From: Romanomermis culicivorax | Taxonomy: Eukaryota > Nematoda > Enoplea > Mermithida > Mermithidae | Length of the DNA stretch: 64,000 nucleotides | Direction: 5' to 3' | Assembly (NCBI GenBank): GCA_963922205.1 | Contig: CAWUHX010000282.1 | Coordinates: 372,001-436,000, forward strand | Part shown: piece after piece, positions 12,452-24,469 of the stretch | Numbering within the stretch: the first letter of the stretch is position 1 | How the letters are laid out: each line of letters starts with the position of its first letter | Translations under genes and position numbers: made by a program | Notes under the pieces: model-generated | Told to the model about the DNA's origin: nothing | Database searches by the model: none | The model's input: only the letters and a program-made list of their open reading frames with translations

Positions 12452-15400
12452 TCAATAATTGTCATCGTCTGTCGATCCGCTTCTTTTCGAAAAAATCGTC
12501 TTTTTTAACGATTTAACGATTTTGACCGATTTCGATTTTTCTGCCGGCATCGACTTTTCGGATTCGTTCAAAGAAGATTTTTTCATCGATGACCAATTAT
12601 TGTTGTTGCTCAATTTCATATTTTCCATCGACGAATCGATTTCTGTCGATATTTCGTTTAAATCGATTTCTCGTTCCCCATCTTTATCTTCGTCTTTCCG
12701 GCTGCAGCCGCTGTCGCTAGAATTTCGAGACGCCATCCATGTCGTTTGTTGCTGCATCAGCATCATCGAACTGCGTTTTTGTTGATGAGAATGCGGCGTC
12801 GAAGATGACGAGGACATTTTCGCCATATTGTCCAGTGCCTTGGATGAATCGCCCAATGGGCTACGCTTGTCCGAAAGTGAAGAGTATTGCGGACCAGTAG
12901 GACAAGAATAACGTTTCTGCCTGAAAAAAACGATGAGCTGATCCGAGACTTCGGTAAAACTAATTTCAGTAAACTTGAACTTCATTGCCATCATAACCAG
13001 CACTTACTTTCGTGCTTGCTGATCTACTCAATGCTGGAAAAACGGCCGATTACTAGCATATTTGAGATACATTGGCATGCGAATAATGTTACACTGAACT
13101 TTTTGCCTGTAGGCCATATGCACTAAAATTTGAAAAAATGTGGCCTACAGTGATATATCTGCATACGCCCGATCCCAGCCACCGAAAAGGATTAAAAAAC
13201 ATACCTTCGATAGATTATTGTGAACATTATAATAATGTCTATTAGAAGAAGCGTTTATCTCTAATACCATACGAAATACACGGTTCTGAACTGTGATAAA
13301 ATTCAAGAGCCCCCAGATCCAGAGTGATTGCCTCCTTACGAGAAACTTTTTTTTATGTCAGCGAGCTTTGTCGATACGATTTTCCAGTTGTCCAGTATGT
13401 GTTAGTTCCTGAGATCAAGTGGTATAGGTAAACGTTCAATAGTTTAGCATATTTATGCAAATTTCAGTGTAAAGGAGGCCTACGAAGAAAAATCATCAGT
13501 GCTACATCACCCATGTTGCTGTAGACTATCGAATACGCTATAACACGCATAATTTCAGAATTTACATTTGGAGACGTTCTTTCGTTAAAAAATTCCCTAC
13601 GGGCTACAATTTATGGCACCAAATAAAGTTAGAACATGAACAGAAGGTTTACAGAAGTCTAGATTGAATGTTTCCAGTGGCGGACACAGGCGGCGGGGGC
13701 GGCCGCCCCCCTCCCGAACTCAAGTTCTAAAAATGAAAATTATTAAGATCAGGGTTCAAAAGGAATTCAAAACCGAAAAGATGCATTTGGTGAACCTTAG
13801 AAGGTCAAAATGTCAAAATTTTCCGGCGCTTGGCGCCGATCATGGGTATAGTAATAATTATATTCTGTCAGGCGTCGCTGTTAGCATATCTACTTCCACT
13901 TACTAATTAACCGTCAACGTTTCTATCAATCGAAAGACCTCGTCTCGTCTCATTTTGTAATCAATAACAGTCAGTATTTCGCCGAAAATTGAGATTTTTT
14001 ATCGATTCTCTCAATTTTTCTCCCGGGACTTGGAATTTTTCAAACGTTTCCAACATGAACTTTCGCATTTATAGACGGTGAAGATTGAAGTCATCATTCT
14101 GGACTTTAATTTTAGAGCTTCTATTCAGGGATATTTGTTGCAGAGATTCAGTTTCTAGCGTTTTAGAGTATAATAACCTGAAAATTTTTCCGGCGCTTCG
14201 TGTCGGAATAAGGAACAAATTACGTTTTATTAGTTTGATTTTAATTTATTTCTCAACGTTGTGAAGATTCATTTTCCAGCGTTTTAGATAGTGAAAATCC
14301 AAAAATTTTTCCGGCGCTACGCGTCGGACTAAGAAATAAGTACAATTCTCTAATTGAAAATAAATGTAATCCTTTAATCGGCTCGATTATTTGATATTTT
14401 TTATTGTTGTGTCTGATCTTTCTAAATTAAAAAAATCGTTAGTATGCCGATGCAAATAATTTAACAAAAATATAAAAATGGCAAAAAAATATGTCCGCCC
14501 CCCCCCCCCCGAAAAAAATTCCTGCGTCTGCCCTGAATGTTTCGTCCTGAATTTTCAGGGGTATTTGACCACATTCAGGATATCATTCACGCCATATGAC
14601 GGGGACTATATGAAGTTACAGTCAAGTCAAGTGATGTCAAATCATGATGCATTGTAATACATTATCTGCACTGTACGATGTATTGTAGAACAATACAATC
14701 TGGTAAAATCCACGTTAATTGTGAACATGGCATGTAACGATAGGGATACTGCAGGAGGATACAAACTGATGAGCACCATACCAAATTCCATTATGATTGT
14801 GTAGTGGGTGGAGTAACAGAAATCTTTGTTCTGCTTCGCGTAATAAATGCAGTTCAAAACGACGATCTTAAGAAATAATGTCCATTGTTTGACATCCAAC
14901 CGTTAATTTCGTTGAGCTTTTTTCACAATGACACATTTCACTAGGCTCGAGCACTTTCCAAAATCACGATTTTCACGATACCCACTGAATTTCAGTTATC
15001 TTGATAATTTTCAGCAGAGTTTGATATGAAACCATAAATCTTATTCAGTCGAGCTAAGGTCGCGATTATCATGTGCCAAAAGATCATGATCATGTGATAT
15101 CCATCGTAAGTTGGAGGTGATCTTCACGAGAGATGATGCCTTAATTAATACTACGTCATAAATTATTTTAAGAATCTAAATTTTCGTATAGTTATTTTTT
15201 GTACATAGTATCAGAAATTGAAATTGCACTTGAACTTTGACAAAAATTATCATCACCTGGACTCTATATGCCTTGTAGCGTATTTTCCGGCGGTCAATGT
15301 TTGTTGATGAGGATCGACGTTTGAAATTTGGCGACCTTGACCAACAGACGACGTTTTTTTGCCAGATTTGATGTTACTATTGTTAGCATTAGTATTATTA

Positions 15401-15561
15401 TTACTATTACTATTAAGCAAATGATTGTCACAATTAACGGATGGCGGTGGGGAAAAAAGTTCGTCGCTATGTTTTTTACGTAAAAGTGCCGCCCGTCGTT
15501 CGGCTTCTCGTTCGCGGCGGAAATGCATACCCAAAGCGAACATAGTTTAAGCGGGGGCAAT
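12452..15561 (-). CDS. Two-exon gene of unknown function, Asn/Ser/Lys-rich protein (about 251 aa)
   Basis: Exon 1 is 15257-15561, with an 18-nt 5' UTR (15544-15561) after the acceptor TTTCCAG and an ATG at 15543. It ends GAGTCCAG before GTGATG. Exon 2 is 12452-12920 after TTTTTTCAG and ends in TGA. Phases match (two bases plus one) and both exons stay open in the joined frame, which is good support for a real gene. The N-terminus is strongly basic/acidic, probably helical (segment REREAERRAALLRKKHSDE). Next comes a low-complexity Asn/Ser tract of about 20 residues, then Ser-rich and Lys/Ser-rich regions and an acidic tail SGSTDDDNY. No domain was recognised and no membrane segment or signal peptide is seen; it could be a largely disordered scaffold or regulatory protein. 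The frame upstream of the ATG holds a TAA within the exon, so the acceptor serves either a 5'-UTR intron or spliced-leader addition. The 2.3-kb intron contains a hAT-like element. Confidence 0.6.
13675..14535. mobile_element. hAT-like non-autonomous element in an intron (861 bp)
   Basis: The left end is CAGTGGCGGACACAGG and the right end, read inward, is CAGGGCAGACGCAGG. The perfect 8-bp duplication AATGTTTC lies at 13667-13674 and 14536-14543. Next to the TIRs are GC-only runs (GGCGGGGGCGGCCGCCCCC near 13693; about 14 C near 14496). The interior (about 13768-14345) is a second copy of the block of about 580 bp found at 7490-8065, with three GC palindromes near 13825, 14189 and 14312. It lies inside the intron of the 12452-15561 gene. 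Confidence 0.8.
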
Positions 15562-16108
15562 CTGGAAAAATTGACGGAAGTGAATTTCCTTTCAGAGTTT
15601 CGGAAACTTCCTTATTTGAGGCGCTAAAGCGATTCAGCCACAAAACATTTACATGGACTGTCTATCAGGAAGTGTGTCTATTCAGCTGTCACTGTAGTTT
15701 CAGCCAATGAATCAATTAAGTCGCTATATTTTACATGGGATGTCGATCAGATCAAGCACCACCTCTGGGCCACTCAATGGGCTCATTTCTGAATCAGAGC
15801 TAACTATATTTATGCAGCCAGCTTGTCATTAATGTCAACGGTACACATTCCAGCCGCTGCTCCGTTTCGGTTCAGTCTCTGTATTTTTACATTGAATAAT
15901 CAAACGATGTACTATATATTTCAGCATCAGTGTCATTCCAATCACTGACTGAGTCGATTCCGCCATCGCCTCATGTCAGCCACTGTCACGTTTGGGCTAA
16001 AATTGATTCATCGAATATGTAGCTTTACAGGGAGTGTCATAAAATCATGATCAGATCATAGAATCATGATCAGATCATAGAATCATGATCAGATCATAGA
16101 ATCATAAG
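15562..16108. other. Degenerate TCA/CAGTCACT-rich repeat DNA, no gene
   Basis: Between about 15640 and 16015 the sequence is built of imperfect words such as TCAGCCACT, GTCACT and TCATTTC. The same texture resumes at about 18020-18600 beyond the inserted repeat, suggesting one ancient degenerate tandem array split by insertion. The end of this interval holds a short perfect tandem repeat, listed separately. Confidence 0.45.
16043..16105 (+). repeat. 19-bp tandem repeat, 3.3 copies
   Basis: The unit AATCATGATCAGATCATAG occurs at 16043-16061, 16062-16080 and 16081-16099, followed by a partial copy. The unit is itself partly palindromic (ATCATGAT, CATGATCA), so the array could form hairpins. 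Confidence 0.9.
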
Positions 16109-18018
16109 TAGTCCACCTCTTTTTAGTGGGCCTCAGCCCGTGACGCGTCACTAGGACGCAAGACATTAGGACGCAGACAATAGGATGCAGACATTAGGAT
16201 GCAGGGACATTAGGATGCAGGACATTGGGACGCAAGACATTAGGACGCAAATACATTAGGACGCAGGACATCAGGACGCAAGGACATTAGGACAGGACAC
16301 AAGGACATTAGGACGCAGAAATTTAACCCCAGAATTTGTGAAAGTCAATCTGAAGGGTATTATTCACTGTTCTGGAGGCTCACTCAGAAGTGGGTTCAAA
16401 GAAACTGAAGAGTCTTGAATGCCTCTAACATTGCAACTTTTTCTGTTTTCGAATGAGTTTGAAAAGCAGTGTCAGTTCAGACATGGTACAACGATAGAAT
16501 ATCTATTTATTTTTTAAAGCCATTTAGTACAATTCAGCTAAAAATCAAAATTGTATGAACACCCACGCATAAAATCAATTAAGTTCTGGTAGCTGTGTAT
16601 GTACCGTGGGAAACTAATGTTCAGTATATGTTTAAACGATATTGGAAAAGTCCCAAAACGCCACATCCTGGAGTCTTATGGAAAAAGTCTTACGAGCAGT
16701 TTGTTTTGCAAAATAATAGGGAACCATAAAATTTTAGTGGGAGCCAAAAAATAACAGAAAGTGCTAGAATTGTAAAAATTCATTAATATTTGTTTCTCTC
16801 ATGTTAGCATTTGGACATGCAAATGGATCAGGTGTGTCACTGGATCTCGAAAAGACAAGGACTTGATTTTTCTTGAGTGTCACTTTCTCTCATTAGAAAA
16901 AATGAAATCATGAACACGAAATAGTACATTATTAACACATATCTTTCATATAATAAAATTAATGCTGGGAAAATTTTCCATGCAGCAATAAATTCGATTA
17001 TTTTGTGACACGATTATATGTTTTAACGTCCTCCGATGTTAAAAGTTCTGCGTCCTAGTGTCTTTGCATCCTAATGTCCTTGCGTCCTAATGTCCTGCGT
17101 CCTAATGTCTTTGCGTCCGAATGTCTTGCGTTCCAATGTCCTGCGTCCTAATGTCCCTGCGTCCTAATGTCCGTGTCCTAATGTCTTGCGTCCTAACGAC
17201 ATAGCGCCGCCTCAGCCATGCATGAAAACTTTAGTAGACGCAGATTGAATCTTAAAATTTGATCATCTTCACATCAAAGAAACAATAAAAAACAATCTTA
17301 AAGCTACGAATTCTCACTTTCGGTAAAAGTAAAACATGTATAAACCGCATAGTAGGACTTAAAACACGTTGCGAACAGAGTGTAAAGTGACCATTTCCAT
17401 TGAATCCCCCTTGATCAAGAACTCCTCAACCCCAAAACCGCAGAAATACCTTTGTTTACACTCAGGATAATTTTTTGTGTAAAGTAGCCGCGTCCATTGA
17501 GTTCCCATGATTGAAAACCACTACGCACCGAAAATCCCAATAAGGCTACCGGTTCAATTGAAACTGCAAAAAATTGTGGCATGGTGGTGCATTATACTGC
17601 AAAAAATTATTTTTTTGAAGCCGTAAGTTTATATAACAAAATTGCCGAATTTCGCGGTTCCCAGGACTTTGGACCACCACATAATTGAATTGAGGCCATA
17701 TTTTAAAAACATAAAAAATCACATTTGAGATTGCACCACCAAGAAGCTTATTCCGAAGTATGGAGCCTGGATATGCCACACCCATTACGGGGCATGATGG
17801 AACTTAAAAAGTGCGTTTTTTGCATGTTTTTGGGGCCCCACCGAGCACCACTTGCAGTTAGAGGCGAAATGACAAAAGGCACCCCACAGTTTGCCCCTAT
17901 GCTCGAAATTATGAAAAAACCCAAGGTTCTAGCTCTTACCGTTTTGGCTCTAGAGGGGGCGGCATGAAATTTGGGGGTCAAGTATATTATAGGTTGACGC
18001 TATCGCGCCACCTATGAT
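16109..18018. repeat. Dispersed repeat, copy A (split by a Foldback element)
   Basis: The sequence from AGTCCACCT (16109) to GCCACCTATGAT (18018) matches the interval 44493-45569 in the same orientation, through shared blocks near 17230-17470 and 17510-18018. Copy A is interrupted by the Foldback-type element at 16139-17208, which copy B lacks, so copy B acts as a related empty site. Neither copy has a convincing coding frame; short open frames on both strands in the 17.5-18.0 kb part are composition effects. The repeat class is undetermined. Confidence 0.7.
16139..17208. mobile_element. Foldback-type element with minisatellite inverted repeats (1070 bp)
   Basis: Both ends are arrays of a degenerate 14-18-bp word with core ATTAGGACGCA(A)GAC: roughly a dozen copies at about 16150-16320 in one orientation and a similar number at about 17041-17200 in the other. 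The flanks GCCTCAGCC (16130-16138) and GCCTCAGCC (17209-17217) are a perfect 9-bp duplication, and the repeat phase begins 13 bp in from each end. Long inverted repeats made of short tandem subrepeats with a 9-bp duplication are the hallmark of Drosophila FB elements, now placed with MULE/Mutator. The loop (16323-17040) has no supported ORF. Confidence 0.8.
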
Positions 18019-20509
18019 TCAACCATACCACCTTTACACGACGAGTGTATCAGCGAATGTGTCGTTATATCTGACAATGTCATTGATTTGGCCACAAATA
18101 TCAGTCGCTTGGTTGTTTCGGCAACTGAACAGATTAAACATTACTATTTTCATGGAGTGGATCTCTTCAGTGTCATCTGAGTCACCAACAGCATTACTGG
18201 CACGGGATAGATCAGGCCACTGCCTTTCTTCACCCACTAAATCACTTCATCCACTTAGTCACAGTCACTATATTGTTACATGAAACGTGGATTAGTCAGT
18301 GTGTCATTTTCGCCACCAGTGCTATTTCAGCCATAGGGTTTATAAAGCTCCAAACCCATCTGCTAAATCAGTCCATCAACTGAATCAGCTTAGCCACTAA
18401 ATTTTTATATAGTCTGTTGACCAATCCACGTTTCATTTTAGTTTTAGAGTTGTACCAATTCCATCCATCGTCCGAATTCGGCTATAGTGTCATTTAATGT
18501 ACAGAATCAATTGTGGATTATTTCAGCCATAAATCTAACTAAAAGTCGATTTCACCACGATATCTTATTCTGAGGACTCTTGACATAAGTTATACAATTA
18601 ATGAGCTAAGCTAAGATTGAAGAATCAATGAAGTAATTTTTGTGATTGGATCATAATTTCGAAATCTCAAAGAATTTTTTCAAGATGCATAGTCAGCATA
18701 AGCTTATTTTTGTTGAATCGAGCTTGCAAATACCAAATTTTAAAGGTGAAATGTAGTTGAATTCATGTTATATCTATAAATTAGAAGTGGCTGAACCGAC
18801 ACTGATGCAAAAATAATAAAGTGACTATACGATGGCTGAATCGCTTCCGACCGGAACATTGGGCGAAATACGCAATAAAAAACCAAAATTTTGAGCTGTG
18901 TGAAGAAACGTACTGATGCCATGCAATTTGCAAATCTGCTACACTTTATTCATTTGCAAATGGGTCTCGGAAAGCAAAAAATTCATAGAAGTCGGTAAGT
19001 AGGCAATAAACGTGCATTTTAGTACCGAAATTTTTTTGTCAATTTGTTCGCCTAACTGCTACAGTCTACTCGAGAAAAAAGGTGTCCGTATACGCAGGCT
19101 GTTTGCATGAACATCTTCCTGCGCGCATTTAAAAAATAGACCAGAGGTGCTAGCTACAAATAATCACTAAAAGCAAAAGTACAATTGTTGCCGGAAAAAT
19201 CCGCTAGAACGTTATTTTTCGACATAATTCATGAATGCCTATTATTAGGTTCAAATTTTAGGCCTTCCGAATTTGTCTCAATTTCAGAAAATAGTCACTA
19301 AGCTGAAAATAACAAGCTCAAATAGAGGGGGATGTAGAGATCAGACGGGGAACTAGTCATAGAAGAGCTGCAGTAGTGGCACGCAAGCCACTGCGTTGGA
19401 ATCACATATTGATGAACACATGAACACAAACATCGAACAACAGTAATACGGAAGTAAGCTTATTAGCACAGATACGTGTTATAAAAACACGCATAGATGA
19501 TAGTAAAAGTTCCAGTGGTAGTTGGGGTGCATCAACCCTTGTTTGAAGTACTGACACCAAACGTCATCATGGCTGACCATGTTTATTTTCTGACGTTAGT
19601 GGATTCTCTTTTGTTCCAAATGAGCCTCAGAAAAAAGATGTTCATGCAAATAATAAATAACCGGCGTATGCGGCCGCGTTTTCCCATAGATGATGTTTAA
19701 CCTGGCATGCGATGCATGGTCATCATCACTTGTCAACTTAGTTAACTTCATTTTTTTACATTCCCCAGCACTAGTTTGGAAAAAGATGGCGTATGACCCA
19801 AAACATTGTTTGGGCTAGCCAATGTTTGCTTACTAATGTCTCCTAGCATCCCAAAGCACGCCTTATAGCACAGATAGCGGACAGTGGGCAGAATCATAAA
19901 CTTTGGAAATCAGTCTATTTTTCAGAAAAATAACCAGAAACTATCCAAAACTTGTAAAATTTCGCGCTTTTTCACTTATAGTATGTTTTTATAAAATGCT
20001 TGTAAATCGACGAATGATAAAAATACCAATGTCACCGAAATAATTTACACAAAGCTTTGCGATAAAATTTTTTCGCAAAAAAATGTTATGCTGGTCGAAT
20101 ACGCTCACAAATTTTCGGTCAAATGTGACATATAGTTCAGCAGAAAATTGTAAAAATATCAATAAGTACTTGTCTTCCACTATTATTATTTACAAGTATT
20201 TCATGAAAAACAATAAATTCAATATTAGTATATTTTTTTCTGGAAATTTATAGCCTGTTTTATATAAAATGCTAGCGAATTAAAAAATGACAAAAATTAA
20301 TACTGTGATTAAAATCGTTCACAGTAGATGTTTCTTCTTGCTCTTTTTTCTTGATATGCTTGTAAATAGTAAGGGTGGAAAGCAAGTACCATTTCGTATT
20401 TTTACGATTTCCTGCTAACCATACGTCACAATGGATCGAAAATTTGCAGAGTCTACTTAACTATTGTTGACTAATTTTTTAAGTAAAAAGTCCTACAGTA
20501 AAAACCTTT
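18019..20509. other. No gene; repeat-rich intergenic DNA
   Basis: 18020-18600 is degenerate TCAGCCACT-type repeat DNA like 15640-16015. The stretch 18600-19900 has only composition-driven frames. Bases 19960-20180 and 20340-20509 are inverted copies of a dispersed repeat (see the entry at 20340). Element 1 inserted at its right edge, at CTAG (20510-20513). Confidence 0.45.
20340..20509. repeat. Dispersed repeat family, representative copy
   Basis: An ordered set of words recurs: CTTGTAAATAGTAA, then a GGAAAGCAAGTAC-type block, then TATTTTTACGATTT, then AAAAAGTCCTACAGTAAAA. Related copies lie at about 39905-40110, 50190-50310 and 52020-52065, and in reverse at 19960-20180 and 1470-1530. Family borders and class were not resolved. 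The 19960-20180/20340-20509 pair is an inverted repeat separated by about 160 bp. Confidence 0.5.
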
Positions 20510-20513
20510 CTAG

Positions 20514-21943
20514 TGTCACATTAAACGAAATAGGAGCCATGTCACATTAACTGAATTGGTGATCAGTCACACTGATGGGAAAACCCATACCATATCCCAT
20601 AGGAAATACGGCCATGACACTGCAAGTGACATGCTGTGATCCCGTTGGGTGGCTCGCTAATGTATTCGTTTCGGGAACCTAACCCAGCTGGTACTACCAC
20701 CGGAAAACCTATGGTATACCATGGCCTTGTCCTAGGGTTCAGCTGTAGAATAATGGACAACGCGGCTGGGTCAGGGATGGCAATCCCTAGTCCTCATTCA
20801 CTGAGAATGAGGGACTGTGCCAATCGTGGAATGGCTTACTGTAGGGGACCCGATTGTCAACCTAAATCCCCTAATTGGCCCTGACCTTAAGGGTCCGAGG
20901 GCTTTCTCAACTGAGGGTACTCTCGAGGGAAAACTGGCTTAAGGAGGATTCCCACAAATACACCCTCAACAATAACAAACCCTGAGAAGACTCACAAAAT
21001 CCTCTTCTCAAAGTACTCGGGGCTGGGCGATGGGTTCAAGGGTCAAAGCATGGGTCCTGCAGATGGCAGGGAAGCGGGTTTGATAATCCGAAAGGGATTT
21101 GGCATGGAGGGTAGGCAAATGCGAGTCGGCGAGCGACGATGTCAAAGCATTCCTCGGGGAGGCGACGGGGTTCTCTATCATCAGGCGACGGGGTAAACTC
21201 CTAAGGTTAGGTTACGGTAACTGGCAAGGCAAGGGAGGCTGAAGGCGAATATGTAAATTTATTAATGAAGGGCGGTGGACGCAGGTACAATATGAAAATT
21301 ATAATAAATGACGTTGATGAACACGGAGTTGTAAGCTAAAAATGCAGAAGACAGTTTAGGACCAAAAATGAGTGCAAAATTAACGAAACAAGCCCTTTTA
21401 AAGGGCCCCGTAATCTACAGTATGCCTTGGGTGGAGCTAAGACACACCCAAGCTAACTTCTGCAGCGGAAATCACTGCAGAAGATGCCTATGGTCACGTA
21501 GACATTTTCCAGTTCACTACGTTAAGCATTGGGGCGAGTTTTCACTCTCCATGCTTAGCATAAGAACCTCATCTAGTGAGAATTTCCAACTAGGCATTTC
21601 ACATTGCGAAATGTCGCTAGTTTTTACTGATAAGAGGTGGACGTTGTGCTCCAATTACAGCGATGAGCTTGGAGAGCTTATCTTCAACGGAAATTCTGAC
21701 TAGCGGGTTACATACCATAGTCTATGTGCACAATGAAAAAATAACATATCGTAACCGAAATTAAAGTGTGAAAATAAAACAGAAAGGAAACACAAAAAGT
21801 ACACACAGAAATTGCATGTAAAAATTATAAAAACAAAATGTAAAATTAACGCAAGTTACTGTAAAATAAAACATGACGAAGAACATAATGGAAAAATATG
21901 ATGTGAATCACATGATGCTGGCGAAATTTGTCGGCACGTGACA
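20514..21943 (-). repeat. Element 1 3' LTR (1430 bp)
   Basis: It starts TGTCACATTAAAC and ends CACGTGACA. It matches the other LTR over 20514-20668 and about 21475-21943. Roughly 800 bp in the middle (about 20669-21470) have no counterpart in the 5' LTR, so either this copy gained an insert or the 5' copy lost its middle. No clear polypurine tract stands next to its inner border (21944 onward). Confidence 0.85.
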
Positions 21944-22515
21944 CGGCGGTCCTTTGAAAAAGGGCGTCCTCATCCTTGTGATGTTGAGGTTTTATGCAGC
22001 ATGTCCGTGGAGGTCAATCGTCCAGGTAGAGGTGAAGGCCGGCGGTCCATGGTCCAATGGTTTTTTGGCCTGTTTTGGCTCATGGAGTTGTGTCAATGAT
22101 GCATGGAGTTGCTGACATCAATTGATCAGTGTGGTCAGTTATGTGTGGAGTTACTGACGCCAATTGATCCGTTTGGTAATGCGTGGAGTTGCCATTTGTC
22201 GACTGATTTGTGAGATCTGTAACGAGACTAAAAGAAAAAATTTTAGGGGCAAGATGTAGGCTATCGCACAAATGTGCCTGTGATATGAGGCAATACCCTA
22301 GTTTAGATGCATTGATCGCTGCTCATTCTCTTCTCTACACTGCTGTTCCAGCATGGAGCAGGAGTGGGTATTCCGTGAGGGGCAGGGCGGTCCTTCGAAA
22401 AAGGATGACCTTGTCTATAAGTCGACTAAAGAAGAGAAGAGCTACTTGATTAAGGGTGGGAGACCTCTGCATCAAGATGTGGGTCAACGAGATCTTATGT
22501 AAAATCTTGGCTTGT

Positions 22516-23915
22516 TTATGGAATCAAGAAGGGTGCTGTCTCAATTACCTGTGAAGTGGAAGGTATCTCCTCTGCTTCAGTAGGCTGATCAGGTGACACG
22601 TAGCGTCTAAGCTGATTGACATACACAGTATCTTCTTGACCTGCCTCAAGCGGAATGGTGACGTTGGGATATGCCACATTGGTTACAAAGTAGGCCCCAT
22701 CATAAATGGGCAGAAATTTAAGCATAAGGCCACATTTGCGGGTAGTGCGCAGTCTGAGCACCTGATCCCTACCTTTGTATGAGACATCTCCTGCCATGCG
22801 ATCGTAAGACCGTGCATAAGCCGCCTGTGATCTCTCAATTCGGCTTTGGATCAAGGTCAAGGCATTTGTAAAATGCTATTTGACCTCCATATCATATGTG
22901 GAAATATCAATGATATGGGCCGGAGGGTTGAATGAGAACAGGTAGCATGGGCGTACAACCATACATGAGTTCCAAGGGGGAATATCTTGTACTCATTCAT
23001 GCTAATGTTGACGGCGAACACAGATCATGGCAGGTGTTCATCCCAATCAGTATGACCTTGGTGGACATACGTAGCTGTGTAGGTAGCATTTGATTAGCTC
23101 TTTCCACTTCTCTGTTTGTCATTGGGTGATAAGCGGTGGAGTGGATTTTTTTAGTTGAACAAATAGCAGTGATTTCAGTCATCAGTTTGGAACTGAAACC
23201 AGTGCCACGATCAGACTGAAGAATCTGCACTGCCCCATGTCTGCAGACAATTTGTGTAACAAAAAGGCGTGCTATGGTTTGCGCAGTAATATCCACAGTA
23301 GTGAAAGCTTCAACCCATTTGGTAAAGTAGCGATAAAGACTACAATAAAACAGTTGCCACTTTCACTAGTGGTCATTGGTCCAATACAGTCCACACTTAC
23401 TTGATGAAACAGCCCTGTAATAGTGATCAGTTTCAGAGCTGCTAGGGTCTTTTGTCTCGCGGGTTTATTCCATTGGCAAAGGTCACACCACTGACAAAAG
23501 TATTTTACATCGGCATTGAGGGAAGGCCAGTGGTACCTGTGGGCTATAAGCCTTGCGGTACGTTCAGCACCAAAGTGTCCAGCGAGAATGTCATTATTGT
23601 GAGCCTCCATAATGGTAGTAACCATTGATCAAGGAATGACAATCTTGTTGGACCCGCCTGAAGGATGTTATCCAACTTCTGAAGGATGTTATCCAACCGG
23701 TGGTAGCCATTAACATCATTCTGATCACCGTAGGGTTTTAGTGACCTAAGAATGGAGGCTAGTTTGGGATCCTCAAATTGAGCTGGGAGAAGGTCATGGT
23801 GGTGTGCATCCTGTGATATCTCAGCATAAGACTCTGACCTCCCCAGGCGCTGCGCACCATCAGTGGTCATTTGAGATGATCTCGCCAGGTGCTGCGCACC
23901 ATCAGAGATCATCAT
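22516..23915 (-). pseudogene. Element 1 integrase (broken)
   Basis: The integrase is spread over several frames. An N-terminal zinc-binding part (HX..H, then CDLC) lies in 23272-23625. The catalytic core shows its first Asp in VDCIGP, its second in SDRG and a Glu in NREVERAN; the latter two lie in 22997-23296. A C-terminal domain of the gypsy type lies in 22516-22860. All DDE residues are still visible, but frame changes near 23300 and 22990-22860 and an unclear junction near 23600 break the protein. It would have joined the cDNA to the host genome. It lies directly 5' of the 3' LTR, with no ORF between. Confidence 0.8.
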
Positions 23916-24026
23916 AATTCCTCCCTCCGGTCTGTATAGGGGAGTATCATTGATACTCTCCTCGGCAAGCGAATTAGGATCAGACAGGCGTGATAATGCG
24001 CCAGCATTACCATTAGACCGACCTTT

Positions 24027-24416
24027 TCACAGCCGAATTGTCAGTTTGAATTCCGCAAGCGCGAGGCCCCACCGAGCTATGCGGGCTGAAGGGTTAGGTT
24101 TCTCCAACACAGCCTTAACAGCGGTATGATCAGTCTGAACGACCACCTCATGTTGAAACAGGTAAGGCTGAAAGTGCTTGACAAAATGGACAACAGCGAG
24201 AGTCTCTAACTCCGTAATAGTGTAGTTCTTCTCAGCTGCCATTAACCCTCTACTGGGGTACGCCACAGGATGGCTGTATCCATCATCGTCCAACTGTCTC
24301 AGAACCACTCCTATTCCCGAAATACTTGCATCAGTTTGAAGGATGAAGGATTTCGTAAAGTCCGGATATCGCAGAATGGGAGGGTTCATCAACAGCCTTC
24401 GGAGTTCCTGGAACAC
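24027..24416 (-). pseudogene. Element 1 RNase H domain (broken)
   Basis: A segment of about 129 residues follows RT after a frame change. It shows the retroelement RNase H motifs LQTDAS, an internal ITELETLAV with the acidic residue, and TDHTAVK, in the order expected for Ty3/gypsy. It then runs out of frame at 24027, before the linker to integrase. Its job would be to degrade the RNA strand during reverse transcription. Confidence 0.8.
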
Positions 24417-24469
24417 CGCTTGCTGAGGTTTTGACCACAGGAAGGTAACTTCCTTCGGTAGGAGCTTGG

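Noticed and set aside
12459-12785. 108-codon plus-strand frame
   Set aside because: It is the antisense of exon 2 of the minus-strand gene, whose splice phase and composition are better supported.
16043-16322. CRISPR-like array
   Set aside because: The repeats have no unique spacers of constant length, belong to a eukaryotic contig, and are explained as a tandem repeat and a Foldback arm.
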